Assembly: GCA_030141605.1 (NCBI GenBank)
Contig: JAQGDQ010000052.1
Coordinates: 126,001-190,000 of the forward strand
Origin: Tubiluchus corallicola
Taxonomy: Eukaryota; Priapulida; Priapulimorpha; Priapulimorphida; Tubiluchidae
Direction: 5' to 3'
DNA: 64,000 bases
The notes beneath the pieces were generated by a model, which saw only the letters and a list, made by a program, of their open reading frames with translations, did not search any database and was not told the DNA's origin. Below are positions 1 to 13,100 of the stretch, in pieces. The position numbers and the translations under genes were made by a program. The number at the start of each line of letters is the position of its first letter. The stretch's first letter is position 1.

Positions 1-3000
1 CCTGTCGACAATTTGCAAAATGATAAAGTCTGGCTATTTGGAGGTTCTTCAGACACAACCGTTGTACCAGGTACTTAAATATTTGATATTTTTATTTCCA
101 TTTTTGTCATAAATTATACCAACAAATTTTGTGGAGTCTTTTCACATGTAAGCATTTGTTTTCTTTCTTGTAATAATTCACTTAGTGGACAAAAAATAGA
201 TATGGAAGTGGATGTAAAGGTGTGTAACTTAAAGAAGACTAGTGAACATTGCTGTGGCTGCATTAATCCTTAATTTTATATTTAGAGACAGATGGTCTTG
301 AAAATAGAGGCGGTTGACATTTCTGGGAAATTAAAAGGAATAAATAATTGGGGGAAATATAAAAGGATAGTCCATTTGGGTGTGGGAAAATTGGTTGCTG
401 TCATTTGGGTGCCAGGCACTAGAGCACTGGCTCACTTGAGTATGAGACATTTGGACGCCAGCACTGAGGTGCACTGCCGACTGTGCTGTTATGTGTAACA
501 CAATATCATCATGCAAGGATACATTATTATGCACACAATTTTTCTATATTGTGCTACAATTCAAGACAAAAACTGTCACAATTATTCTTAATCTTGAAAT
601 TGATAACCACACGTAAAGCATTAATTTGGCTCATTTGGCTACAAAAAATGAAGGATTAGGGGAGTTTGAATAAAGAACAAAAACCTGACAATGCTGAAAT
701 GGCCAACATAATTACAACATTTGATAACAACATAATAATGTTGAACTTGTGAAGAGATATGGATGTAATTTGCTCCTGGAATTGAATAGAAGATGGATCA
801 GATGCTTAAATGGTTTTCATAGTATGTGCTACCAGTTGCCATTGATTTTGCCTTTATGGCTATTGTCTAATACCTGGAATATTTTTACATTTAGGCGTTG
901 TATCAAAAGCAGAGGAGTATTACCTTAATTATATCAATCCTAACAACATTGTTTCATCGATCGGTGAAGTCAACGCACACCACAACTTTGTAAGTTCTCA
1001 ACCTTACAAAACTTAGAAATTAGGATTATACGTTATTAAGAGAATTGCATGAAAAGCTATTATTCAGTTACTTTAGCATCTATTATATTACTTGATTTCC
1101 TTGCTTGTGTTAAGTGTTGAATCCGGTTTATTAGAGACTTTTGCACCTGGAACCTACATGAGGTCACGGTAGGATAAAAAGATATGTCTTGTGCATGTTT
1201 AATTGTTTATACCTTTTACATAGTTGACAATATATTTTTTACAGCCCACTGAGAACTATGGTAACTTGTGCACTCTGTCATACACCCCGTATATTGGTAG
1301 GTGTGACTACGATGCTGCCTACGAATTGTTGAATCACATATATGGAGAACTAAAGGTAGTCACAGTATTATTATTATCACATCTTATCAAATGCTGATTA
1401 GTTTGTCAAAGACAACTTTATAACTGTATACTCATACTCATATACTCATGCTTAAAAGCCGTGTATTGCATATTCTTGATCTGCGACAATTTTGGCTATT
1501 CGTAAGAAAACATTATTTTTAGTTTAGGAGTTTATCAAGGTTATGTTTAAATTAGTTTGTTTGTTTAAAAATACAATTACAAACATTATAATTACCTATA
1601 TTTGTTTCGTTTTGCATAGTATTAAAACAATGGCTAAAAATTTTGCAGTGCCCCACTAATTTTAGCTACGAGCCGCCACTGCTACTGTATTAAGCATATG
1701 TCAATGTTTTTCATCGTGTCAAAAGATAAAGCAGTATTTTTCAAACATGTTATCATTACTTTGCATTAATTGAGTATAAAGAAATTGTCTTCCTTTTGTT
1801 TTTTCAGAAGCCTGATGCAAGTACACAGTTACTGGGAGATGTATGTTTTAAATATTTAGAAAAACTTAAGTTTATAAGGAACAAGAGAGCTAATAAAAAG
1901 TATTTTTGTAATAAAGCATGTAAGCACTGGAATTTTAATAATGATAATTACATTATGGGTTGAACAGATACTCTATATATAACTGATGGACATTCACACT
2001 AATAGAGCGTAAATGCTTACATGAGTGCAGACAGTAAGCTACAAACATTAATATTGCAATGTGACTGCTAGTAGTATAAATACTCGGAATAATATTGAAA
2101 GTAGCAAACATAGTACTTTTGGGAGGCAGAACATTGACTGACAGACATATATAACTGATGGACATTCACACTAATAGAGCATAAACACTTAGATGAGTGC
2201 AGACGGCAAACTACAAGCATTAATATTGCAATGTGATTACTAGCAGTATAGATTCACGAAATAATATTGAAAGTAGCAAACATAGTAGTTTTGGGAGACA
2301 GGACATTGTATACAAAAAATAGGATACAGCTGTTCGAGCACCACTGTTCATCTCCTTTAGTGCACTGACTCAATCACGTAAGAATACACTACTGTATTGT
2401 GATGCCTTACCTGCCTAGTAGGTTAAACTTTTCTGGGAATCCTAGTTCATTGTCTGATAGCGGTGAACCTATCATATTACTCTGAGCATGTAAAGGTTTT
2501 TTAAGAAAAGAAATAATTATTTTTGTACGATCTTGTAATTAAAACTGGAAAAACTATAACTCCCAATAGCATGAGCACATTATAATCATGATTTTGAAAG
2601 AGATACAGCAAAAATAGCTAGAATTATTGAATTTATAGCTAATCACATCACTTGGCTAATTAACTGCCCGATCTAGAATTCTAGCAGTTTTCATCTGGAT
2701 GAGTATAGATTTTTTATGATGCATATTTCTGTTAATTAGGTGTTTTTGTGACATGTTAGGTATTTTTGAAATAAAAAACTGCTATATTTTACTAAAAGTA
2801 CTAGCAAAAAGTTAATGGCTTCTTCATGAAAACTACACATAATACTGAAAGTGGCAAAGTGCAGTGCAGAGCTGACATATGTTTAATTTACCAAAGTGAT
2901 AATTCTTAAGAAATATTGTGAGAGTTAGAAAACTATAGTCTTAAAAATACAAAAATTAGGTACAACAGTAAATTTTATCGATACTCATGTCCAAGTGTCC

Positions 3001-5659
3001 TCCCATGCCAAAATGCCCCATGCCAAAGTGTCACCAACCCGTAGTTCTTATCTTATAATGCATCGGCATTTATTGTTAAATTTATTTTAAGGCGCACTCA
3101 TTCTATAATATTATGTTAAACAAGTTGCAATTGACTTGACAGATATGAACTTATCAGGAATGAATCAAAAGTTTTGCAAAACATTCTTAATTATTTTTTC
3201 TTTATTGAGGTGTTTAGCCTTTGAGTTAAGGAATTTTTAAATTTTTTATTCAGTTTATCGAATTTGATGCCACTGAATTTTTTGCTGGGCTTTCTTCTCT
3301 GAACTCGATGGATGATATTGGGTATGCATACATACCTTCTGGATGCAGACATACTGCAGGTAATTAAAAATGGATGAGGTGACGGTTACAGCATAATGCT
3401 CTTGTTCTGAAGAATAATATTACCAAATGAAATTATTATTCCTCTAGACCGATTAAAATTAATGCTTGTGTGACCATTGCAATTACTGTCGTTCGTCATA
3501 TACGTAACAATTAAAATTACATATAGGTCTAATCTCTAATTGTTTAAAAATTGCTTGGTAGCCTTTACAGAAATAATCACAGGATGTCGTTAGTTTGCAA
3601 ATTACAACAATTTGTTTTTTGCCATTGATTTTGCAAATTTCACAAATGAAATAAAGTTATTGCAAAAATGCAATTTTTAGTTATTCATAATTTCACTTAG
3701 CTGGTAAATGTGACTTGCTTCTTTTTGTTTAGGCTGCAAGGTTCACATGGCATTCCATGGTTGTTTACAAGGAAAGTAAGTAGGAAGTAGATGTAATGAC
3801 GTAATCTTTATATAGCTCTCTTGAAGCACGCATGTGCATTAAGGAATAAAGAGTTGTCTTGTAACCCGCCATTACGTTTTGAGTTTAGCTTTCTGTTTTA
3901 TCTGTGTGTTCATCCAATTTGTGACAGTAGGGACAACATTTTTGAATTCATCTAAATAAAATATTTTCTAGAAGTGTTAATTCTAGATATTGCCAAACCA
4001 CTCTAGGAACCAAAAAATGTGAGCACCCCATACCGCCAGGATAATAATGTAGCTTAGACACAACTTAATATTTTTACTTGTTGAAGTGATTCCTTTACGA
4101 TTTTCTATTATTCAGTTTCACTGTAAAAGTTTATTCCTCAACTTTTTTTCACATAAAATTGTTTGATTGTTAGCCATTTTTAATATCACTGACAAGAAAG
4201 TCTTGGTGGACTCAGTTCACGGACCTGAGTACAAGCAGTATAAGTTGTAGTTTCATTATTTCAGGCATGCTGTCGGTGACGTTTATGCTAAAAACACAGG
4301 ATACAATGAAGTGGCAGAATTGAATAACATCGTCATCGTCTATCCACAGGCTACTTCATCCATGATGCTTGGTAACCTTAATGGCTGCTTTGACTGGTGG
4401 GGTTATACTGCTATGACAACATATGGTATGCTTCTCAAGTTACATGCATGCATGATGAATATATGTACTATTTAAAGGATTTTGTACCTCACAATTAATA
4501 CAGTGAATATTAAAAATTGGCACTTTTAACTGTAAATGGAAACTAACAATTGTCAGTAGCACACACTCTATTCAAAAAGTACATGTAATACTCAAGTAGG
4601 TATGATTTTTGTTAAGTATAATCAGGGCAGCAGTGCTAATAAAGAAGTGAGAAAATGTAGAACAAAGTTAGGCTTTCCAGTTGGGGAGACTAAACTGGCA
4701 TTCTTTCTCAGCAGTCAATTCCTACAACATGGCCCGAAAAACACAATGTTCAGGTCTGAACCAGTAAACTCTTTCTTACAATTCTGTTAGGAGTAAAATT
4801 TCATTACCTTAGAGAATTGTTAGTTTGAATTTATTTGAAAAAATGACGAGGAATCATCCTAGGACTGCATTCCCTCCCCCTCAAATAAAATAAGTCATTC
4901 TCATATGTTTCCAAGCACTACATGACAGACTGTGAAATAACAGTAAAAATACGTTATAACTGTGAGGTCACCTCCAACTTACTTCATACTACGTTGTGTT
5001 CAATACATGCAAAGTATGCCTTCTAATTATCAAAAAATAATTACGATGTAAAAAGCACTTGCAACCATTTCTAATAATTAACTATTTTTGCTAATATTTA
5101 TTAAAATTTTACACTCGTACTGTATTAAATCAATTGCTATTAGCAGATTTCACATTCACACTGTTGCAAACTTTTATGACAGAGAGCTACCCAAGCTAAA
5201 ATAATGAATACAGTTTTTGAAGTATATTATTCCACAGTCCACTTTCAATTTATACAATTTTCAATATTTTTGCAAAAGTCTGAGGTATGTTCATTGGCAA
5301 TATTGCAGCGATACTGTATACCACAGTTTTACTGGCGATTGACCTGTATTGTAATTGTGAGACCTAGTTTTTAAAAAACTGATCGTAAAAAAACATTGCT
5401 AAACATGACTAACTTTTAAATTATCATTTGCAGCAAAAACTGCAACACATTTGGAAGCCAACACTTTTTGTTCCCTCAGGTTTTCCAGACAATATGTTAG
5501 ATTTTCCAATTCCATTTTTTTAAAATCGTAATCTTAAAATTCTAATTTTTATTTTTTCCATTTTCAGCCACTAATTCAGCAGTGCAGATACAGATTGTGG
5601 ACCGGATGCTGGAGAGAGTCTTGTCTTCAGATGGCGTTGAACCATGTCGAAATAATTGA
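1..5659 (+). CDS. Poly(3-hydroxybutyrate) depolymerase-like secreted esterase, 3' part
   Basis: Eight coding exons: 1-70, 895-989, 1245-1355, 1808-1840, 3254-3359, 3733-3775, 4265-4425 and 5568-5659, all with GT-AG borders. They join in frame to 236 codons plus TGA; the N-terminus lies left of the window. The family hydrolyses short-chain polyester or ester bonds with a Ser-Asp-His triad. Visible here are SSDTTVVPG with the likely catalytic Asp, then NAHHNFPTE with the likely catalytic His 34 residues later, then [14 protein letters not shown] with the conserved HGC oxyanion segment, and CFDWWGY near the C-terminus. The Asp-His-HGC order is that of the circularly permuted type (fungal PhaZ fold), so the nucleophilic Ser should lie upstream, outside the window. 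Many cysteines suit a secreted protein. The gene converges on PHB2. Family assignment is firm; the substrate is unknown, since animal members may act on other esters. Confidence 0.88.
1841..3253 (+). other. Intron of the depolymerase-like gene
   Basis: This 1.4 kb AT-rich intron separates the short exon 1808-1840 from exon 3254-3359. Apart from the tandem duplication at 1977-2308 I see no coding or RNA signal in it. The other long introns of this gene (71-894, 1356-1807, 4426-5567) show nothing I can support. Confidence 0.7.
1977..2309. repeat. Tandem duplication, 172-bp period
   Basis: Two adjacent copies of about 160 bp begin with ATAACTGATGGACATTCACA and end with CAGRACATTG, at 1979-2136 and 2151-2308. 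They differ by scattered substitutions, so the duplication is not recent. It lies wholly inside an intron. Confidence 0.85.
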
Positions 5660-5924
5660 TGCAGCCACTGCTATTATTGATTATTTAGCAATTTCTAATA
5701 ATTTTTCGTAATTACAGTATAACATCATTATAGCAAACCTCAGTGATATAGCTGCAAAAAAGCACTTTATGACTGAAGTACTCTATAAGCATATGCAGCT
5801 GACTGCTAAACCAGGGCAAGCATGTGTTAATAACTGTAGTATACAAATAATCATGTAGGCACATAATTACATCAAACTGCCATTATACATTTAGTTTTAA
5901 ATATATGTGTACCTGTACATGCTC

Positions 5925-5930
5925 AATAAA
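5925..5930 (+). terminator. Candidate poly(A) signal of the depolymerase-like gene
   Basis: AATAAA is the first canonical hexamer I see after the stop at 5659, about 265 nt downstream. Confidence 0.4.
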
Positions 5931-6429
5931 GTCATCGAGTCGGTCACTTTTGCTTGCACAAAATTTATGCGTTGTTCATGCATAAATTTTGCTGCAAAGT
6001 GTTGATCACTTAATGAAGCATAAATGGCTACAAACAACAAAAATAACACATTTTGCCAGCTTTCTTTCTTTTTGTACCACAGAAGATTTTTTATGGATAT
6101 TTCAGAAAAAATTTCATATTTAACGGAAAGCAACAGCAAGGTTCTTGTCTCTTCACTCAGCCATATGATTGCACTGCTGGTGTACGAATGATGTACGTTA
6201 CTGATTGCAAGTTATTATAAAACCAGCTGAGTGACTACTAAACTTTTGTACAGTAGGCAAAAATGACTTTTCGACATATTTGCAGCTTGACTTGCTGTAT
6301 GCCCAACAAACCTATTCTTGGACTTTCTATCAGGAATGATGAGTTAATATTAATGTTTAATTGTTTAATAATGTTTAATTGTAATTAATATGCAATTGGA
6401 GTTGATGGGCAAAGATAAAGTGTACTCAG

Positions 6430-6640
6430 TATAAACGTAAAAATGTGTCATAATACCTGCAATGAGGCCTGACAAAAAGTCCGCAAAATGCAATAACCAA
6501 ATATGCTGCATTCAAAGGTATCATGTTAGGTAAACAAATGATGAAAATGTTCGTTCTTTCTCATGAATTTGCATTCCCGGTGTGTATGCAAAAAAATCAT
6601 GTTCACTATAATGGTGTTATACTGTACTGCAATTAGCAAA
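6430..6640 (+). repeat. Dispersed repeat, copy 1
   Basis: This segment is recognisably similar to 29795-30000 in the same orientation. Shared blocks include AATATGCTGYRTTCAAAG, ATGATGAAA, the GGTGTGTA-like segment and ATGTTCA followed by GTGTTATA. It is diverged and has no open frame, so it is probably a decayed mobile element of unknown class. Confidence 0.6.
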
Positions 6641-7114
6641 TAAACCCTAAAAAAATTATATAAGGTACAAAATCATGGTAAAATGTATGGAAATGAATTT
6701 GTATTAAATTCATGTATAAATAGCATTAATATTTTTCTTAACTCACTGGCTTCAGTGAACGAATATTAATGCTGTGTTAAACTAAAACAGGAAAAACGAA
6801 TTTACAACATGTTTGCTTTATTATTACATCTTGTTATACTATAATTTGACCCAAAAAGAGTCTCACAATGGCTGTAATGGCCTACTGCCAAAAAAAGCAC
6901 GTGAAATAAAAATTGACTAAGTCGGAATTTTTTTTTAATTACTTTCCAAGCTTGTGTCATAATTTTCATTTTTCTACTCATCAATTTAACAGCACTATTT
7001 ATGTCCAAATAGTGACTATTACAGAAAAAGAACAACAATTAATTTGAGTTAGTATTTCAAAATTAGCATAATCATTTTCAATTGGTCATATAGCAAAACA
7101 AATATCTGCTGCTT

Positions 7115-10100
7115 TCACTTTTTGCGGTGAGATGCTTCTCCCAAAGCTATGCTAGCTTCATCAAAATCTCTATCCATAATATTAAGCATAAGAGAGCCGG
7201 CATTTAAGAAAACTTTGTTTTGCGACTGTGCAATCTGAAATTTAAAATAAGTTTGAATGTGTGACAAATCATAGATTGAAATAAGGGTAGCTATAACAAG
7301 TTATGTCAGCAGTAACAATTTACCATACATAAAAATTCAGTCTATATGCATCTGTAGTTCTCTTCATCAAGACAACATGTAACCCAACAACATGTAATAA
7401 TACTAGACAAAGTTAAGCTCAATATGAGCTCAAGATTTGCAACAGGACTAGTAACAGTCTTGACATCAAAATTATAGTTTTAGTCCCTGTAAGGCTCCAG
7501 GCTATCTTGCAAATGAAAACACTGATAAACAATTCTTGACATATTCTTCACAACAAGGGGGATATAAAAAGTAATTATATGTATGTAAACTTGATAATGA
7601 TAATAAAAACATGGGTTTGTGAAGTTGTTCCACAATGCATACTACCAAATTGAATGTGAGCTGAGGCTGCACTGTTAACACAAGCCAGACAATGTTTTAG
7701 ACAAACAAGACAATATTTTTACATGTAGTGCCAGGGTGTGCAAAGTGCGGCCCACCAAGAGATTTTGTGTGGCCAGCAAAGAGATTTGTCAACCTAATGA
7801 AAGTGCGGCCCGGGCGACGAATTGTGTGTATCCAGCTGAAGTCCGCGCCACGATCCCAAAGATAGTGTGCGTAGTTTTTTCCACTAGATCGGATGGCATT
7901 AACCGTTACAAGATGGTTGTTACTTAATGTCATTGTTGCACATGTCGAAATTACACGTTACTCACTTGAACACAAAAAAGTGATGTAATCACAGAACACA
8001 GCAAACTATCAAGGAAGCCTCCATTGAAATGCTCAAATGTGCAAGGAATGCGAGAAGCAATCTGATTGGCTGGTAGGAAGACTGTTGATCTGCCCAGTCG
8101 TCTTCTTAGTCACAGCAGGTAGATCATTTTGACTTGGTTATTTTACAAAATAAATTATAAATAAATAAATTATAACAAAACATAAAATAACCAAGTCAAA
8201 ATGATCTACCTACTATGACCAAGAAGTAGCCAGCAAGCTGAAAAAGTGTGGTCACTCCTGATAAAGGGAGATTCCCAGATTTCAGTTTCTGCTTAGGCTC
8301 AGTAATACACGCCTGGATTGGTGGCTGTTTTGTCGTTTCATCAGGTGTAGTGCTCTTATAGATCAGAAAGATGGATAAGAATGAGGAAGATTGAAGAAGA
8401 ACATCGAGTCAAGGCAGGTTAATATGCACTGTACTACACAGACTGTGCGACACACATTACTAATACTGTAATGAAATTACCACTATCTGTCATGAAAGTA
8501 GAAATATGTGGTTTTTAATATAAATTTTAATGACTTCTAAAATAGTTTCTTGAGTGTAGTAGTAATGATGTGCGCAGACCGGATGCAAAAAATCTTTATT
8601 GGGCCCTACTGCACTTGGCTCCTTGATCAAACTGCCTGTGGCCCGCATGACTTGTGAGAAAGTTTAATGTGGCCTGACTAGTCAGAAAATTTGCACACCC
8701 CTGTTGTAGTGCGTGAGCTACAGTGTTGCCTATGTAGACTGTAGCGATACAATTTGGGTTCTTGTCACAACTTTATTATTTAACCTATGCCATGTGTTTA
8801 GTATATATATAATATGCTTACCGTTCTAGAAATACTCTGCGCTGCTCGTATTTTACGTAATTTTAAATAACCAGGATTTGCAGTAATAGCTTCGCCTAAC
8901 ATTCTAGCGGCTGCAGCTTCACCCTCAGCTTGCACAACTTTTTGTTGTCTTTCCTGTTTAGCCCTCTCAACAATAAAAAGAGCTCTCTGGGCTTCTTGTT
9001 GGGCAACCTAGACAAGAAAGTTAACAGATTAAATTAATAAGACTTGCTAATACAATTTCTTTAAAACCTTGCTTCATAATAAGTCCTCACTTAACGACTT
9101 CCAGTTTAGTGACATTTTGTTTTAACAAAGTTTTGGCCTTGTCGCAAGCAATGAAATTTTGTTTGCTGTACTCGCACATCACAAAAAAGATGCTGACAAC
9201 CAGTGTCAGGGTAATAAATTTTCCAGACTGATTCGGATAACAGGCAGGCAGTCATAGGCACCTGGCATACCACGAATGATTAATTACTGCCGCTTACCTC
9301 ATCTAATGACAAAATTATTGTGATATTTTCTCATATTACATGACATGTACAGAACAGCTGGGTTAATTGCTGCATTGACTTTATTGGCAATCACCTTTCA
9401 AAAAAAACACGTTAGAAATATCTCTAAGAAATATAAATAGCATTAAACAGAAAAACAGAAAAAAGCACAACGTTTAAAAGTCGTTAATGATTCACATTGT
9501 TACAAAGATGCAAGAAAAGAGGGAAAACTGTATAAAAAATGCGAGGAACCAAAGAAAAGCAACCACTGTAAGACACAAAAAATCCATTTAAAATTTGAAA
9601 TTGATTGAAATACCGATGTCTACAGAATCATTGCAACAGTTGTAATAATTTTATGCAAAATTGTGTAGTTGCTACAAAAATATTTCACCAAAATAGTTAT
9701 TCCTCGCCTTTTAATGAACAGATAATGTATATAAGTACAAGCAATTAACCTCATGAAACATTTGATTTGTGAGCCAAGCATTTATTGAGTTTTTACATTA
9801 CTTTCGTAGAAGTTAATGGTTTCGTTAAGTGAGGATTTCTTTGCTGAAGTGAGTAAATAAATTCATGAGCACTTGCAAATGTGTCACAAAAAAATTACAA
9901 GCATGCAAATATAGTTGGTTTCAAAATTTTTAGTTCTGAGATATTCAGACAGAACTTAGCACATGATTGTAACTTCACCAAACATATAAATCAGTGTTAT
10001 CATTATTAAACAAATGTATTACACAAAAGCAACACCAACTGACAATAATAATGCTAGCCGAAAGAGGTTTAAAAAGCTCAAAAGAAGCTTTCTGGGCTTC

Positions 10101-13100
10101 AACACCTCCTGAAGTGAAAGACAATAGCAAAAAATATGGCTGGCTACTGCTCAAAAGATTGTAAAAAACTGGACACAGTAGATAGTTTTTTAAGTTGCAC
10201 AGCATGCAACAACATTTTATTGCACTTTGAATCACACAACACACCTGCCATATAATATGAAACAACATTACATAAGAAAGCTAGTTGATACACATTACCT
10301 GCTTTGATTCAACAGCAGCAGTGTATTCCTTACCAAAGCTGAGCTCGGTCAAGGCAACATCATCAAGTATCATCAAAAAGTCTTTTGCCCGTTCAGTTAA
10401 TTGCCTTCTAACAAGCAAACTTACTTGTTGTCGTTGCGTTATAAGCTGTGAAGCATTAAACTTTGCAACAACGCTTTTCAACACCTAATAAATATATAAG
10501 TAAATTCAATAAAAAATGTTAAGTGTGAATACACGCTCGCATATATCTATCAATCTAAAATGTAGATCTTCCAATTAATTACTAAGACAAATATTCTAAA
10601 AGGTTTGGATACACAAAGACATCTAAAATTTAAGAAGTGAACTACCAGAATTTTTTCTTCATACAAATTTCAAAGTAATTACATTCATCATTGTGGCTTA
10701 CTGAAAAATGAGCTAATAACTATGATTGTATGAGGTATAGAACCAGCATTTGTCTGTCATCTATAATTTGTCTAATGACCGATCAAGAATTTAAAATCCA
10801 AATTTAGCACACTTCCATTGACCACAGAAATGTACGGCAGCATAATTGTCCGTGCATGGTTCTGAGTTGCACTCTTTCCTTGTAGAACAATTTATTAGTC
10901 TGATGCCTTTTGGTCATCTTTTACTAAAGGCCTGTACATTGATTATTTGATATCTTTTAGGATTAACATCAAAAATTATGCTATCATGCAGTGGCATCAG
11001 TGGTGCCAAAATGCAAACATAGATACAGATACTAACAAGTTGACTGATTCATCTGTTAGTAGTAGAGTATACCCGTGATATTAAGTAATGCACTTATGCA
11101 ACACAGCATTCGCAATAGACAAGTTTTAGCTCACATAAACACAATTAAATCCATGAAAGATCAAATTTATTCTTATATGGCCAGCAAGCAATTTTCAAGA
11201 TTTTCCAAATACTGATATAGGGCTGGTAACCAGTAGTAACAAAGAGTAAAAAATAAATAGTACAGTAAACATCACTGACTGATACAATCAAATGTGATGT
11301 TACTACAGTGGTAGTTGATATAATATACTTTTATCTTTGCCATTCTGATGGGATAAGAACATTTGAAGATCAGGATTTTTAAGACTTCTTAAACTGACTA
11401 ACAAAAATACTAATTGTGGATATTGGGCGGATATTAACAAACCTTCATTTTAACAGTCTCTTCCTCTCAGAACTGACTAAAATGAAACTAAAAATGATTT
11501 TGCCATGGCTAGAAAGTTGCAGTGACTGCAACTATCTGTAACATAATAAGTTAATTTAACAAAATATCTTTTAACTGTAACAAGATATGTTAATTTTTAA
11601 AAATACCTTTTAATTGTAACACAACAAGTTTATTTTAAAAACATATTTTACAATACTGATTAGTCATACCACTTACCTCATTAACAATTGACGGTAAAAC
11701 ACGTTCATCATAATCAGTTCCTAATGTTTGGTACATGATAGGCAGCTGGGTAGCATCTGGTCTGGCAAGCACTCGGATGGATATATTTACCATCTGCAAA
11801 TCTACAAACATTAAATTATATTTGAGTAACATTGCACGAGTGCTTTCAAAGCACAATCATGAGGAAATAAATGTTTTTAAAATCATATGCAAAAAGTACA
11901 TACCATTTCCAGCTTCTGCTAGATAAAAGAACAGGACAATACAAGTGCTAATTACGGACAATAATTGTTTAATATAAATTGAACATTCAAATCTCAGGGA
12001 AATGCTAAATACATACAAAGTTATGTAAGGTTTTTAAAACCATTGTTTTTGCTGGTTAAACCACTAGGATTCCCCAAGTCACAAAAAGCAAAGTTTCTTT
12101 TTCTGCTACACTTCTTTAATATTATTTTTACTTAATCAACTAGTTGCTGTTAAAAAATGACTGCTGATTTTGTGGAATAACTTGTCTCTTGCTTCTTAAA
12201 AGCTGCGAATCTCCTAGCTGCTAACAAAGTGTATTAAAGTTGGACTCAAGTGCCTTTCTGCATATATACATATGAATGAAGATCAGTATGTGCATTATTT
12301 ATTCATACCCAGATGCTGCAGCGTACCCATAAATCTGGTATACCCCCCAAAAATGGCATGACCCAGGGAAAGTTTTAGGCTAATTTTTCTTTAGATAACT
12401 CACTTAAAATGGCATCAAAAATAGCACTACACAATCGTTCAATGTGTCTTTTTAGAGATTTTCGGCAGTCTCCAGTTCAAACAACAAAGTCCATATTGTA
12501 CTCGAATAATGAATAATAATAATAATTTATTTTTTATGTGAAATACACTGCGTATCATCACTCATTATAGTAATAAAGATAAGTAAAAATGCCATTAATA
12601 CAGATTAAATATAGTATTCACATTGACTGCACATACAAAAATTCTGAAAAGATGTAATATATTATAGCAACCAGTAGTAATGAAAATTAAGTAATTTAAA
12701 TTTCGTCAGATTGCTCGAATGATCCAAGGTTGAAAATTAAAACTCAAATGAAAAACATGTGCAAAATATGAGACAAACAAAAAGATAAGAGGATGAAACA
12801 GGCAACATCCAATACAGTGGCCAAAATTCAATATAATAGAACATAAACACAAAACTTAAAAGTTTACTGACTATAAAAGTTCAAAATTTATTTAAGATCT
12901 TAGTTTTTACTTTACCAATTTCATGTTTTTCTGCACACTATAAAAGTACTAGATGATTTATGAAAAAATATTCACTTGAAAATAACACTACTATGTATCT
13001 ATATCGTAGACAATTTTTTCATCATCATGCCTTTTTTGCATAACCTCGATTAGCAAATGTAAGAATTCTATGTTGACTTAATGACAAAAAATAAAGAGAT

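Larger units (their letters stand above)
5660..7114. other. Convergent intergenic region
   Basis: This lies between the 3' ends of the depolymerase-like gene (+) and PHB2 (-). It carries candidate poly(A) signals for both (AATAAA at 5925 on +; its complement at 6817-6822 for the minus-strand PHB2) and one copy of a dispersed repeat (6430-6640). Short open frames here are not gene-like. Confidence 0.6.
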
